The notes: generated from the letters alone by a model not told the origin. DNA of 31,854 nt from a virus (IMGVR_UViG_3300032294_001333:1-31854), one strand, 5' to 3'. Counted from the first letter of the stretch, positions 12,864 to 21,578 are shown. Translations and numbers: made by a program.

Positions 12864-14320
12864 ACTTCCGCGCCCGCATCGCCGCCGCCACGAGGGTCTT
12901 GCTTGGAGCCAAGGCGCGCTACGAAGGCGCGTTTCCGTCGCGCAACCGGACGATGGTCCCGGCCGCGCTGACGTATCCGCGCGTCGATTCGACGGCCATG
13001 GTGCGCGCGGAGTTGCAGCGCAAGTCCCGCTACTTCGAGCGCAACAACGGCTTCTACAACAGGGCCGTGGACCTCTTCGAGCAGTACGTCGTGGGACAGG
13101 GGCTTCACTTGTTCCCGGCGACTGCCAACGAGCCGTGGAACCAGCGGGCCCTCGCCTATTGGGAGTCCTGGCAACCGTTCGCCGACATCGCATCCCGCCA
13201 GCACTGGACCACGTTGCAGGGCCTCATCGCCCGCGCGTGGTTTGTGGACGGGGAAGTGTTCCTGCTCAAGACCTACGGCAGCACGGGCAACCCGCGCGTC
13301 CAGCTCATCGAGGCGCATCGTTGCAAGACGCCGGCCGGAGTGGACACGGCGGGCACCATGATCCATGACGGTGTCGAGGTGGACGCGAACGGTCGCCCCA
13401 TCGCCTACTGGTTCGAGACCGACGACTGGAAATCCGCAAGCCTTGCGCCCCGCACGTCTTCGCAGCGGGTCGATGCCGACTCGGTCGTCCACGTCTTCGA
13501 GCCGTCTCGCCCTGGCCAGCTTCGAGGGCTGCCCTTCTGCTACCCCGTGCTGAACGCCCTGCACGACCTCGACGACCTGGAGACGTTCGAGATGCTCGCG
13601 GCAAAGGCCAACGCCAGCACCACCACGATCGTCAAGACGGCGGCCGGCGAAGTGTCCGACGAGGACCTTGCGCGCGGCACGGTGACGGCCTCCGACGACA
13701 CGGAGCGCACGGCCTACTACCGCGACGTGTTCGGCGGCACGGAGCGCGTGCTGAAACACGGCGACGACGCGCAGCAGTTCCCTGGCGAACGCCCGAGCGA
13801 ACGCACGGCGGCCTACTGGGACTACTTGCTCAACAAGTTCTGCGTCGGGGTCGGCATCCCTCGGGAGCTCATCCTCCCCACGTCGATGCAGGGCACGAGC
13901 CAACGGGCCATGCTGGACGTTGCCGCGGCGTGGTTCCGCGTCCGCTGCGGTGTGCTCGCCGACCACTGCGGGCGCATGTACGAGCACGTCATCTCCTACG
14001 GAATCGAGCGTGACGGCCAGTTGCGCGGGGCCCCCGGCGACTGGCGCTCGTTCGACTTCGTGCCCCCGAAGGGCCCGGACGTTGACGTGGGCCGCAACAC
14101 CGACGCCGCCATCAAGGAGTTCAAGGCGGGCATGACCACGCTCCAAGAGTTGTACGGGCAGAAGGGCCAGCAATGGCGCCGTGCCATCACGCAACGCGCA
14201 GCCGAGGCCGCGTTCGTCGAGGAGGCCGCGCGGGCCGCAGGCGTGGAGCCTGCCCGCGTGCTCATGCTGGATCCCAACGAGATCGCCTCCAACAACGCCA
14301 ACCAAGGAAACCAACCGTGA
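12860..14320 (+). CDS. Portal protein (lambda GpB type)
   Basis: This 486-aa protein begins at a GTG overlapping the previous stop. It matches the lambda-type portal family: the N-terminal RNNGFYNRAVDLFEQYVVGQGLHL, then LIARAWFVDGEVFL, LIEAHRC, and a late QGTSQRAMLDVAAAWF helix. It forms the dodecameric ring at the capsid vertex through which TerL drives DNA and to which the head-tail joining proteins bind. Length is typical of the family. It is coupled to the protease gene by a 4-nt overlap. Confidence 0.93.
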   Translation: MNFRARIAAATRVLLGAKARYEGAFPSRNRTMVPAALTYPRVDSTAMVRAELQRKSRYFERNNGFYNRAVDLFEQYVVGQGLHLFPATANEPWNQRALAYWESWQPFADIASRQHWTTLQGLIARAWFVDGEVFLLKTYGSTGNPRVQLIEAHRCKTPAGVDTAGTMIHDGVEVDANGRPIAYWFETDDWKSASLAPRTSSQRVDADSVVHVFEPSRPGQLRGLPFCYPVLNALHDLDDLETFEMLAAKANASTTTIVKTAAGEVSDEDLARGTVTASDDTERTAYYRDVFGGTERVLKHGDDAQQFPGERPSERTAAYWDYLLNKFCVGVGIPRELILPTSMQGTSQRAMLDVAAAWFRVRCGVLADHCGRMYEHVISYGIERDGQLRGAPGDWRSFDFVPPKGPDVDVGRNTDAAIKEFKAGMTTLQELYGQKGQQWRRAITQRAAEAAFVEEAARAAGVEPARVLMLDPNEIASNNANQGNQP

Positions 14321-15384
14321 ACCGCTGGTACGACATCAAAGCCCAGGCCAACGGCCGAGCCCAGGTCCACATCTACGGCGATATCGGCGCGTGGGGAATC
14401 ACGGCCGACCAGTTCCGCCGCGACGTGCTGGCGCTCGGGTCCGTGCCCATCGACGTCCACATTTCCTCTGGCGGCGGGTCGGCCAACGACGGCATCGCAA
14501 TGCACACGATCCTGGCGAGCCTTCCCGACGTCCACACCTACGCGGACGCGGGCGTCGCATCCGCCGCGACCCTGCCTTTCGTGGCAGGGAAGAAGCGCTA
14601 CATGGCGACCGGTGCCGCGCTGATGATCCACAACCCGTGGGACATCGTCGCCGGTGACGCCGAGACGCTCCGCAAGCAAGCGGACATGCTCGACGTCGCG
14701 ACGAACAGCCTTGCCGCCATCTACGCCAAGGCCACCGGCAAGACCATGGATGCCATCAAGGCGCTCATGCAGGCGGTGACGTGGTTCGAGTCGGACAAGG
14801 CTATCGCCGAAGGTTTCGCCACGGACAACGCGCCTGGCTCGACCGCGCAAGCCAACATCGCCCCGGGCCGATACGCTGGGACCCCGAAGAATCTCATCCG
14901 CGCGGACCAACCCCCGGGCGGAGACAACCAACCGAAGACCAACACAATGAAGACCCTGACCGCAGCCCTCGCGAAAGCCGGGCTTATCGCCTCCGCTGAC
15001 GTCGCGGAGGACGCTGCCGTCGCGCAGTTGACCGCCAACCTCAAGGCCACCGGCGACGCCAAGGCCAAGCTCGACGGCGACCTTGCCGCCGCGCAGAAAG
15101 AGGCCGCTGATGCCAAGGCTTCGCTGACCTCCGCGCAGGCCTCCATCAAGGCGCTGGCCAAGCAGGTCGTGGACGGAGCCGTCAAGGCTGGCCAGATCAC
15201 CGACGGCGTGCGCGCCAAGTGGGAGGAGTCCATCGTGGCCAACCCGCAGGCCTCGCTCGACCTGCTCGCCGGAATCACCCCGCGCGCACATGGCCACGCC
15301 CCGCTCCCGGCTTCCGGCGGCGCGCCCGGATCCAAGAACCTCACCGAGCTGTGCAAGGCGGCCAAGGCCTCCAACACCCGGTAA
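14317..15384 (+). CDS. ClpP-type prohead protease with C-terminal scaffold-like region
   Basis: This 355-aa protein has GTG start with AAGGAAA upstream, overlapping the portal stop. Residues 15-180 are a ClpP/SppA-type serine protease: HISSGGGSANDGIAMHTI, then the nucleophile Ser82 in DAGVASAATLPF and His105 in ALMIHNPW. This is the lambda GpC-type maturation protease. The C-terminal about 145 residues are Ala/Lys-rich and helical (coiled-coil AKLDGDLAAAQKEAADAKASL), like a scaffold. In lambda the scaffold Nu3 is nested at the 3' end of C, and an in-frame ATG at 14947 marks the corresponding point here. Confidence 0.9.
   Translation: MNRWYDIKAQANGRAQVHIYGDIGAWGITADQFRRDVLALGSVPIDVHISSGGGSANDGIAMHTILASLPDVHTYADAGVASAATLPFVAGKKRYMATGAALMIHNPWDIVAGDAETLRKQADMLDVATNSLAAIYAKATGKTMDAIKALMQAVTWFESDKAIAEGFATDNAPGSTAQANIAPGRYAGTPKNLIRADQPPGGDNQPKTNTMKTLTAALAKAGLIASADVAEDAAVAQLTANLKATGDAKAKLDGDLAAAQKEAADAKASLTSAQASIKALAKQVVDGAVKAGQITDGVRAKWEESIVANPQASLDLLAGITPRAHGHAPLPASGGAPGSKNLTELCKAAKASNTR
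14947..15384 (+). CDS. Possible nested scaffold (Nu3-like) start inside the protease gene
   Basis: The in-frame ATG at 14947 lies exactly at the junction of the protease domain and the helical tail. It is preceded by an A/C-rich stretch (CCAACCGAAGACCAACACA) that resembles the leaders of the capsid and tail genes in this window. A protein starting here would be 145 aa, helical, with a coiled coil and an acidic/basic mix suited to a scaffold. No SD is present; the nearest GGAGA is about 22 nt away. Based on analogy with lambda C/Nu3. Confidence 0.4.
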   Translation: MKTLTAALAKAGLIASADVAEDAAVAQLTANLKATGDAKAKLDGDLAAAQKEAADAKASLTSAQASIKALAKQVVDGAVKAGQITDGVRAKWEESIVANPQASLDLLAGITPRAHGHAPLPASGGAPGSKNLTELCKAAKASNTR

Positions 15385-15421
15385 CCCGCTCAACAACCGC
15401 AACACCCACCACTGACACACC

Positions 15422-16468
15422 ATGCCCGCCACACTCATCTCCGACCTCTGGACGCCCGCCATCTGGGTGCCCGGCGTTGACGAGGCCGCCCGGTCTCTTC
15501 CAGCGCTGATCACCTCAGGGGCCGTTATCCAAAACCCCGACTTGGACGCCATCGCGTCCGGGCCCGGGACCGCCGCCAACCTGCCCTTCTTCCGCGACTT
15601 CACCGACGCGGCTGACGTCATCCAGGTCCAAGCGCAGGCCGCTACGGTCAACGCCATCACCGGCGCGAATAACATCGCTCCGATTCTCAACCGCGAGTAC
15701 GGCATCGGCGTCGAGGCGCTGGCCGCTCAGGTTCCGACGCTGCCCGGCCAGAACGACCCCGTGCAGGCGATTCTCAATCGCCTCGGTGTGCATCGCCAGA
15801 AGCGCGCGCAGGCCGTCCTGCTGAACATCCTTCGAGGTCTGTTCCACACCGCGAGCACCCCGAACGCCGCCACCGGAACGTTGGCAGCAGCGCGTTTCGA
15901 TGCGTTCCTTGAGGCTGGCGCGTCCCCGGCGTCCGGCCAGCTCATGGACCGGTCGAAGTTCGTGCGCGCTCTCGCCCTCCTCGGCGAGCTGCTCGACAAC
16001 GTGCGCGGTGGCGTCATCTGGATGCACCCGGTTGTCCGTCAGGCCCTCGCCGACGCTGACTCCACCGGGTTCTCCACAGTCAAGCTGTCCGGGCAGGACA
16101 TGACGATCGAGACCTATCAGGGCATTCCGCTGCGGACGAGCAATCTGCTCAGCCGCGCGGGCGCCACGTCCGGAACCGTTTACGACACGTACGTGCTAGG
16201 CGCAGGCACCGTGGGCTGGGGCCAAATGCCGCAGGTGGGCGACGAGATCGGGGTTGCCAGCCTCCAGCTCGACCGCGTGAAGTCCACCAACACCACCGCC
16301 ATCTACGACCGCACGCGCCAACTCCTGCACATCAACGGCACGCGGTTCACCGGCACTCCTGCCGGACAGTCCGCGACCAACGCCGAGCTGGCCACGAACA
16401 CCAACTGGGCTCTGTCGTTCCAGTCCGCAGACCGCTGCGGCGTGGTCTGCATCAGGACCAACGGCTAA
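15422..16468 (+). CDS. Major capsid protein
   Basis: This 348-aa protein follows the protease and is the expected major head protein. It begins MPATLISDLWTPAIWVPGV and has the mixed alpha/beta, Ala-rich look of HK97-fold capsid proteins, including an N-terminal arm, a domain with AAQVPTLPGQNDPVQAILNRLGVHRQKRAQAVLLNIL, and a late strand region QTYQGIPLRT-type (IETYQGIPLRTSNLL). It packs as pentamers and hexamers around the scaffold. The 37-nt leader (15385-15421) is A/C-rich with no SD, striking for what should be the most abundant product. Confidence 0.85.
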   Translation: MPATLISDLWTPAIWVPGVDEAARSLPALITSGAVIQNPDLDAIASGPGTAANLPFFRDFTDAADVIQVQAQAATVNAITGANNIAPILNREYGIGVEALAAQVPTLPGQNDPVQAILNRLGVHRQKRAQAVLLNILRGLFHTASTPNAATGTLAAARFDAFLEAGASPASGQLMDRSKFVRALALLGELLDNVRGGVIWMHPVVRQALADADSTGFSTVKLSGQDMTIETYQGIPLRTSNLLSRAGATSGTVYDTYVLGAGTVGWGQMPQVGDEIGVASLQLDRVKSTNTTAIYDRTRQLLHINGTRFTGTPAGQSATNAELATNTNWALSFQSADRCGVVCIRTNG

Positions 16469-16482
16469 CCACGGAGGACGCC

Positions 16483-16728
16483 ATGGACGACGCACCGGAC
16501 AACAGCGAACAGCAACCGCAGGAACCGCATGTGCATGGCATGTCCATGTCTGAGTTCCGCGCGCTGTCGGACGCCCAGGCCGCGCACGCTCGCGGCATGC
16601 AGCTCGCCGCATTGGAGCGCACTCAACCGGTTGTCGCTGAACTCATCGGCGAGAACGAGGTCATGAAAACTCGCGTCGCCGAACTCGAGGCAAAGATTGC
16701 CGAGCTCGAGTCCAAGAAGCGGAAGTAG
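16483..16728 (+). CDS. Small coiled-coil protein, 81 aa
   Basis: No family is recognised. N-terminus Gln/Pro/His-rich; residues about 45-78 (LERTQPVVAELIGENEVMKTRVAELEAKIAELESKKRK) form a clear coiled coil. A real SD, GGAGG, lies 5 nt before the ATG, unlike the flanking capsid and tail genes. Between capsid and head-tail joining genes, it could be a decoration or head-completion accessory. Confidence 0.65.
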   Translation: MDDAPDNSEQQPQEPHVHGMSMSEFRALSDAQAAHARGMQLAALERTQPVVAELIGENEVMKTRVAELEAKIAELESKKRK

Positions 16729-16746
16729 CCTCCCCACAACCCAACC

Positions 16747-17061
16747 ATGCCCAACGCGGCCGACACGGCTCTTGCTGCTGGATTCACGGCGCTCCGCTCC
16801 ATCGCGGGCGACGCCGTGACATTTCGCGGCTCGACCGTGTCGGCCGTCGTCAACTGGACGCCCGGGGCCGAAGCCCCACCCGGTCCCGGGCTCCCCGACC
16901 TCGACCGCCGCGCCAAGTCCCGCATCGAGTTTGTCGCGGGTGCCGTGTCCCCTGACCCGCGCGTGGGCGAGATCGTCACCATTGGCACCACCTACCACCG
17001 CATCGCCATCGCCACGTTCACGGGCTTGGGGTGGCAACTCGACTGTGAGGTGACGACGTGA
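16747..17061 (+). CDS. Head-tail joining protein (gpFII-like)
   Basis: A 104-aa beta-rich protein in the position of lambda gpFII. The segment SPDPRVGEIVTIGTTYHRIAIATF resembles the conserved GEIVTI-GTTYHR region of phage head-tail joining proteins, and FRG-VSAVVNW forms an N-terminal strand pair. It would connect the head ring to the tail tube. Leader CCTCCCCACAACCCAACC has no SD. The stop overlaps the next GTG by 4 nt. Confidence 0.72.
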   Translation: MPNAADTALAAGFTALRSIAGDAVTFRGSTVSAVVNWTPGAEAPPGPGLPDLDRRAKSRIEFVAGAVSPDPRVGEIVTIGTTYHRIAIATFTGLGWQLDCEVTT

Positions 17062-17927
17062 ACATCACCGTGGACGCCGGGCAGCTGAGCAAGCTGCGCC
17101 AGACCCTGAACCGCTACGCCGAGGTGTCGCGGAAAGGGTGGGAGGACATCCTGGCCAAGGAGGGGCGCGAGGTAGCGTTCGGGCTCTACTCCCAGTTGAA
17201 GAAGATTTCGCCCACGCCGCAGGGCCTGCTCGCATCAGCGCAGGCTCGCAAGTGGCGCATGGGCCGCGTCGGGAACCGATTCACCCCCGACGTTGCGGGA
17301 TGGGTTTCGCGCAAGGCACACGACCGCGCCGAGGAGCTTCTGTCCGGACAGCCAAGCGATTACTTCCGCGTGCGCACCACCGGACAGGGAACGCTGATCG
17401 TCCGGCGCGTCCGGTTCTCACAGCGTAGGCAGAACAAGCGCCGGACCCAGTTGTCGCGCGTGCTGACTGGCGGGCGGAAGAACAACCGCTACGCCGCTGG
17501 CGCGTTGCGCGCCAAAGACGTCTCCAAGTTCGAGCTTTACCGCGCGTTGAAAGGCAACGCCGAGATCAAGCGGTTGAACCTCGGGAGCCTTGCCGCGGCG
17601 ATCGAGCTAAGCTACCGGCAGCGTGCTGCCTCTGGCGGAACGACTGCCTACCAGTGGTTGCCGAAGGTGTACGCCCGCCGGTCGTCCAAGCTGGTGAAGC
17701 GCGGGCCCCTCATCGTCAACGCACGAGGCGGCTACCAAATGGGCCGCGTTGACTTCGTCCAAGGAAAGGCCGGGCTGGAGGGCATCTCGCTCATGGGCCG
17801 CGTGCCGGGCACCGACAAGGTGCTGCAACGCCACGACATCCTTTCCGCCGTGTTTTCGGCACGCATCGCCGACCGGCAAGCCTACATCGCCCGCAAGCTC
17901 CGAGAGGCTAAGGAGGCCATCCGCTGA
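17058..17927 (+). CDS. Tail completion protein (gpZ/HK97 gp10-like position)
   Basis: A strongly basic 289-aa protein, with many Arg/Lys clusters (for example RRVRFSQRRQNKRRTQL), lies between the head-tail joiner and the tail terminator, the slot of lambda Z and HK97 gp10-type minor tail proteins. The N-terminus (ITVDAGQLSKLRQTLNRYAEVSRKGWEDILAKEGRE) is helical and similar in character to that family. GTG start is coupled to the previous stop. Length exceeds a typical gp10, so an added central domain is likely. Assignment mainly positional. Confidence 0.65.
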   Translation: MNITVDAGQLSKLRQTLNRYAEVSRKGWEDILAKEGREVAFGLYSQLKKISPTPQGLLASAQARKWRMGRVGNRFTPDVAGWVSRKAHDRAEELLSGQPSDYFRVRTTGQGTLIVRRVRFSQRRQNKRRTQLSRVLTGGRKNNRYAAGALRAKDVSKFELYRALKGNAEIKRLNLGSLAAAIELSYRQRAASGGTTAYQWLPKVYARRSSKLVKRGPLIVNARGGYQMGRVDFVQGKAGLEGISLMGRVPGTDKVLQRHDILSAVFSARIADRQAYIARKLREAKEAIR

Positions 17928-18379
17928 TGCTCGCCTTAGGATCCATGCAGACGACGGTCTCAAACGCCATCGCGGCCAAGGCTTACATCACGCAGGCGCC
18001 CAACGTGCCCGTGGTGGTGGACGATGGCCTCCAAGACTCCGTCATCGAGGGGCACCTTCGGACACGCGGGGCCGTCGTCGTCGTCCCTCCTGTTGTCCGG
18101 GCCGCGCGTCGCGACATCGGCGCGGGTCGGCTCGCCTTCGACGCGGAGGTTGTCGTCCGCGTCCTCGTGAGCCCGCAGGCAAACGGATCGGCCGGCGGTG
18201 CCGCGCGCAACGTCTATGCTCTCGTCGGTGCCGTGGCCGAGGCTGTGCTTGGGTGGTCGCCCTCGACGCCCGGCGACCGCAAGTTCGAGACATCGGACGA
18301 GTTCCTCCAACTCATCACGAACGACCCTGGCCTGATCGCCTACGAACTCAGCTTTTCCAAACTCTCAACCCTCAACTGA
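17927..18379 (+). CDS. Tail terminator-like protein (gpU position)
   Basis: This 150-aa protein starts at the ATG sharing one base with the upstream stop (TGATG). It has alternating strands (VVVVPPVV, LAFDAEVVVRVLVSP, LIAYELSFSKL) and a helical middle, and lies directly before the tail tube gene, where gpU/tail terminator proteins are encoded. It would cap the tube at its final length. Function from order and fold character. Confidence 0.62.
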   Translation: MLALGSMQTTVSNAIAAKAYITQAPNVPVVVDDGLQDSVIEGHLRTRGAVVVVPPVVRAARRDIGAGRLAFDAEVVVRVLVSPQANGSAGGAARNVYALVGAVAEAVLGWSPSTPGDRKFETSDEFLQLITNDPGLIAYELSFSKLSTLN

Positions 18380-18388
18380 ACAAACACC

Positions 18389-18928
18389 ATGGGACTCGCT
18401 ACCGCCCCAAAAATCGTCGGCAACCGCTGCTTCTTCTTCCGCGACGGTGCCGCCTTCACTGTGCCCTCTGCTGGCACCGCATCCAGAACCTCCAAGCCCG
18501 GAGCCGCTGACACCGGATGGATTGACCTCGGTATTGTCCGGGAGCTCTCTGTCGATCACCAACGCGAAGAGATCGAAATCTTCGCGCCGACCCCTGGCAT
18601 CAAGCGCCTGTACGACGTGCTCGAAGCCAAGCGCCAGCTCAACGTCACGTTCACCACGGAGGACTTCAGCGCGTTCGCGTTCGAGCTCCTGTTTGGCACG
18701 CTGGCGTTGACCGCTGCGTCCACCCAGTTCAACCCGCTGGAGGGAGCCGTGAAGAAGGGCTGGCTCAAGTTCCAGCAATACGACCAAGCCGACGCGCAGG
18801 TCAGCACCGTTGACGTGTTCACCTACATCAAGATCGGCGGCGAGCTGAACTTCGGCGACGGCCTCGTGGCGCCTCAGTTCGCCTGCCGCACCCTGCACTC
18901 CACGCTGAACACCGGCGCGCTCAGCTAA
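18389..18928 (+). CDS. Major tail tube protein
   Basis: A 179-aa protein of tube-protein character: beta-rich, with TGWIDLGIVRELSVDHQREEIEIFAPTPGIKRLYDVLEAKRQLNVTFTTEDFSAFAFELLFGT. The pattern of a DLG strand followed by a T-P-G turn and a late tail ending with GDG is common in phage tail tube proteins. It forms the hexameric rings of the tube. The leader (ACAAACACC) lacks an SD. It is followed not by the tail chaperones but by a 4-kb accessory block. Confidence 0.75.
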   Translation: MGLATAPKIVGNRCFFFRDGAAFTVPSAGTASRTSKPGAADTGWIDLGIVRELSVDHQREEIEIFAPTPGIKRLYDVLEAKRQLNVTFTTEDFSAFAFELLFGTLALTAASTQFNPLEGAVKKGWLKFQQYDQADAQVSTVDVFTYIKIGGELNFGDGLVAPQFACRTLHSTLNTGALS

Positions 18929-18941
18929 CCAACATCATCCC

Positions 18942-19709
18942 ATGTCATTGCCCATCACGAACCCATTGGCGGCGGCGTGGGACAATACCGCGCCAGGAGC
19001 CGCGACCAACGCGGATGCGGCGGCGTTCAGCAACAACCCGCCCGCGTCCGCCGCAAACGCCGCACGCGTGTCATGCATCGCGCGCGCCACGTCCAACGTC
19101 GCCTCGTTCTCCATCTGCCCGTCCACGTTCGACGGGGTGTCGATGCAGGGGACTGGGTCCACATCCAACCTACGAAGGGTCCTGCTGCACCAGCAGACCA
19201 ACGCCGTCCAAAACGGCATCTACGTCGCCGCGCCCAACGGCAACACGGTGTCCGTCACGGGAAACTTCACGGCGGGCGTGTACACGAAGACCGGGTTGAC
19301 CGTTGGCAGACTCTACTACTTTTTGCTGAACACGGCCGGCAACAGCATCAGCAATGGCACGATCACGCTGACCGAGTCGGGCTACATCGCGCCGAACGGA
19401 TCGGGTGCTCTCACCATCTACGGCACCGGCAGCAACGCGCAACTCAACTACTTGGTCGAGGCGTCGCTTGAGCGAGCGCTGGAATTCAACGAGCCCAACG
19501 AGTTCCCGGCAGACTTGCTCGTCCGCGTCGAGGCTGGCACACCAGCGGCGTCCTATCCGGACTGGTGGCGACTCACCGCTCGCGTTCCTGTCATCGGCAC
19601 GTCACCCGTCATCTTCGAGGAAATCACCATCGGCGGCCTATCATCCGACACGTTCGGGATGGGTGCTTTCTCCAACACGCCACCCGAGACCAAAACGTTC
19701 ACCGTCTGA
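18942..19709 (+). CDS. Unrecognised structural-type protein, 255 aa
   Basis: No family is recognised. The protein is Ser/Thr/Asn/Ala-rich and beta-type, with repeats of short strands and turns (GNFTAGVYTKTG, GTITLTESGYIAPNGSGALTIYG) as in virion surface proteins. Residues about 85-125 (LRRVLLHQQTNAVQNGIYVAAPNG) are reminiscent of domains in phage tail/decoration proteins. Leader CTAACCAACATCATCCC has no SD. It opens the accessory block between tail tube and tail chaperones. Confidence 0.6.
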   Translation: MSLPITNPLAAAWDNTAPGAATNADAAAFSNNPPASAANAARVSCIARATSNVASFSICPSTFDGVSMQGTGSTSNLRRVLLHQQTNAVQNGIYVAAPNGNTVSVTGNFTAGVYTKTGLTVGRLYYFLLNTAGNSISNGTITLTESGYIAPNGSGALTIYGTGSNAQLNYLVEASLERALEFNEPNEFPADLLVRVEAGTPAASYPDWWRLTARVPVIGTSPVIFEEITIGGLSSDTFGMGAFSNTPPETKTFTV

Positions 19710-19713
19710 CATC

Positions 19714-20004
19714 ATGCCCAACCCAACCCAAACCGTCGGCACGACCGCCGTTCAAATTCTCGCCGCAGGCCAACGCGAGGTTGTAGCCGTAACCAACCTG
19801 TCCTCGTCCGCTGACCTGTTCATCGGGTGGGACGCGAGCGCGTCGAACGTCACGACGTCAGCAGGAGCCAACGCGGGGACGCTGATTCCTCCGCGCGGAA
19901 CGTTCACGCTCGGGTCAACGTTCCAGGAGCTTCGTGTCAGTCGCAATGCCATCTGGGCCATCGCAAGCGCGGCGGGCACGCCCGTAGCCATTCAATTCTT
20001 TTGA
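19714..20004 (+). CDS. Small beta-rich structural-type protein, 96 aa
   Basis: No family is recognised. The 96-aa product looks like a single beta-sandwich: VGTTAVQILAAGQREVVAVTNLSSSADLFIGW then TLIPPRGTFTLGSTFQELRVSRNAIWAI. Small proteins of this form occur as phage surface or tail-decoration modules. The ATG follows the previous stop by 4 nt without SD. Probably expressed with its neighbours as virion accessories. Confidence 0.55.
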   Translation: MPNPTQTVGTTAVQILAAGQREVVAVTNLSSSADLFIGWDASASNVTTSAGANAGTLIPPRGTFTLGSTFQELRVSRNAIWAIASAAGTPVAIQFF

Positions 20005-20006
20005 CC

Positions 20007-21578
20007 ATGGGACCAATCGAAATCTTTGGGGCAGCTTCTGGCGGCGGAGGTGGTGGATCTCCAGCCGATTACAGACTCGGCTCCGTGATTCCAGGCGTTG
20101 AGTTCTTTTCCGCCGGAAGTCCTCGAGTGCTTTCGACTTTGGTTGACCCCGGGATCGCCCTGAACCAAGACATCGGCTCCGGCGATTTCACTTGGTGGAT
20201 TCGGCTCTTGGTTCCCGCGTCGCTTTCAGGAAACGCCGGCGTGGCATCGCTCGGGCCCAACAACACGTTCTGCCTCCCATCGGCCGACAACGCGGTAGCC
20301 CTCCTCCAGCAGAACAGCGACATCCAGTTGGTGTTTGGAAACACCACGAACAACACCCGGTACGGGCTCGGTCTGTCCGGCAGCACGGGACAAATCGTGG
20401 ACATCACGATCACCCGCACGGCCGGGACGCTCGCGGTGTACATCGACGGCGCGCTTGCAACGGTCGCCGGAACCAACACCGGCACGGGCGCGTTTCCGAG
20501 CGTGACGCTGAACACCGACTTCGCGTTGACGGGCGGGGCGCACTCGTCCGGAAACCCGAATGCGTTCGCCGGGATTGTGTTCCGGCATGCGGGCTTCAAC
20601 TACGCGCTGACCGCCGCCCGCGTGCTCGACCTCGTCAGGTTCGGGGTGGACATCTCGGACCAATGGGGGAGCAAGACTCCAATCATGAGCCCGACGGTCG
20701 CAAACGGCGGGTTCGAGACGGCTGGAACGGGTGGGGCGGACGTGTTTGCGAGCTGGACTGAAACCGTCTCCGGAACGTCCACGATCAACCGCGACACCGT
20801 TGTTTTTGCCAGCGGGGTGGCGTCGTGCCGGTTTGATGTTGATTCGTCCGGGTCGTCAACCAGCGTCGGGTCGCAATCGGTGCACATGGTTTCGGGGCGC
20901 AGATACAGGTTTGCGTGTGTTGCGAGGGGAACCGGCACGAATCCGGCGCTCCAGATCAGCACGGGTAACCAATTCTTTCAGCCGGTCGGACCCATTTTGA
21001 ACAACGGCTCTTGGCAATCGTGTTCCCTTGATTTCGTCGCTCAAGACCCCGCATTCGGCGCGTTAGGTACGGTTCTTAACGTCCAGATTGGCCGAAGGTC
21101 CGGGACAACCAGCGCGTCAATCTGGGTCGACGACGTGACCGTCACAAGACTGGGCGCGTTCTTCGACCTTTCGTTCGATCGTATTTACGGATTTCAGGCG
21201 GACGACCTTTCGACCAACGAGTTGAACGGCATCCTTATCGACGGGTGCGCGCCTACGTTGCCCGGAAGCAAGAACGGCATGGCGCAACAGAGCCTTGATT
21301 CCAACGGAGGCGAGCAGCTGTTCGGCAGTCAGTGCATCCCGACAAACGCGCTCATAAGGTCCATCCTCGTCGAGAACGTGAACGTCACGGGAACCCCGAC
21401 GGTCTCGATTGGCACGACATCCGGCGGCACGCAGATTGCAAACGCTGTCACGATTGGTGCGGCCGGGACAACGACGCAGATCGTTCCATCGGTGCTGTTT
21501 TCATCGACCGGCAACCTTTGGTTCGCTTGGTCGGCGTCGGGCGTCATTCGGGTAACCGTCTTGTTTGAAAGGATTTGA
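20007..21578 (+). CDS. Lectin/carbohydrate-binding surface protein, 523 aa
   Basis: A large protein with two sugar-binding-like regions. After a Gly-rich start, residues about 25-220 resemble a concanavalin/LamG sandwich (DFTWWIRLLVPASLSG...QIVDITITRTAGTLAVYIDGALA). Residues about 230-385 resemble a CBM4/9-type module (NGGFETAGTGG...SASIWVDDVTVTRLG), and the C-terminus is beta-rich. GC at third codon positions is only about half in the first 55 codons by hand count, well below the flanking tail genes, so recent acquisition is likely. Probably a tail- or capsid-displayed adhesin or fibre binding host polysaccharide. Starts 2 nt after the previous stop, no SD. Confidence 0.7.
   Translation: MGPIEIFGAASGGGGGGSPADYRLGSVIPGVEFFSAGSPRVLSTLVDPGIALNQDIGSGDFTWWIRLLVPASLSGNAGVASLGPNNTFCLPSADNAVALLQQNSDIQLVFGNTTNNTRYGLGLSGSTGQIVDITITRTAGTLAVYIDGALATVAGTNTGTGAFPSVTLNTDFALTGGAHSSGNPNAFAGIVFRHAGFNYALTAARVLDLVRFGVDISDQWGSKTPIMSPTVANGGFETAGTGGADVFASWTETVSGTSTINRDTVVFASGVASCRFDVDSSGSSTSVGSQSVHMVSGRRYRFACVARGTGTNPALQISTGNQFFQPVGPILNNGSWQSCSLDFVAQDPAFGALGTVLNVQIGRRSGTTSASIWVDDVTVTRLGAFFDLSFDRIYGFQADDLSTNELNGILIDGCAPTLPGSKNGMAQQSLDSNGGEQLFGSQCIPTNALIRSILVENVNVTGTPTVSIGTTSGGTQIANAVTIGAAGTTTQIVPSVLFSSTGNLWFAWSASGVIRVTVLFERI

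Noticed and set aside
12809-14314. 501-codon minus-strand frame over the portal gene
   Set aside because: Antisense shadow of a well-supported portal gene; composition dominated by Val/Arg/Gly/Ala runs.
13996-15705. 569-codon minus-strand frame over portal, protease and capsid
   Set aside because: Spans three coupled + strand genes, no start context or motifs.
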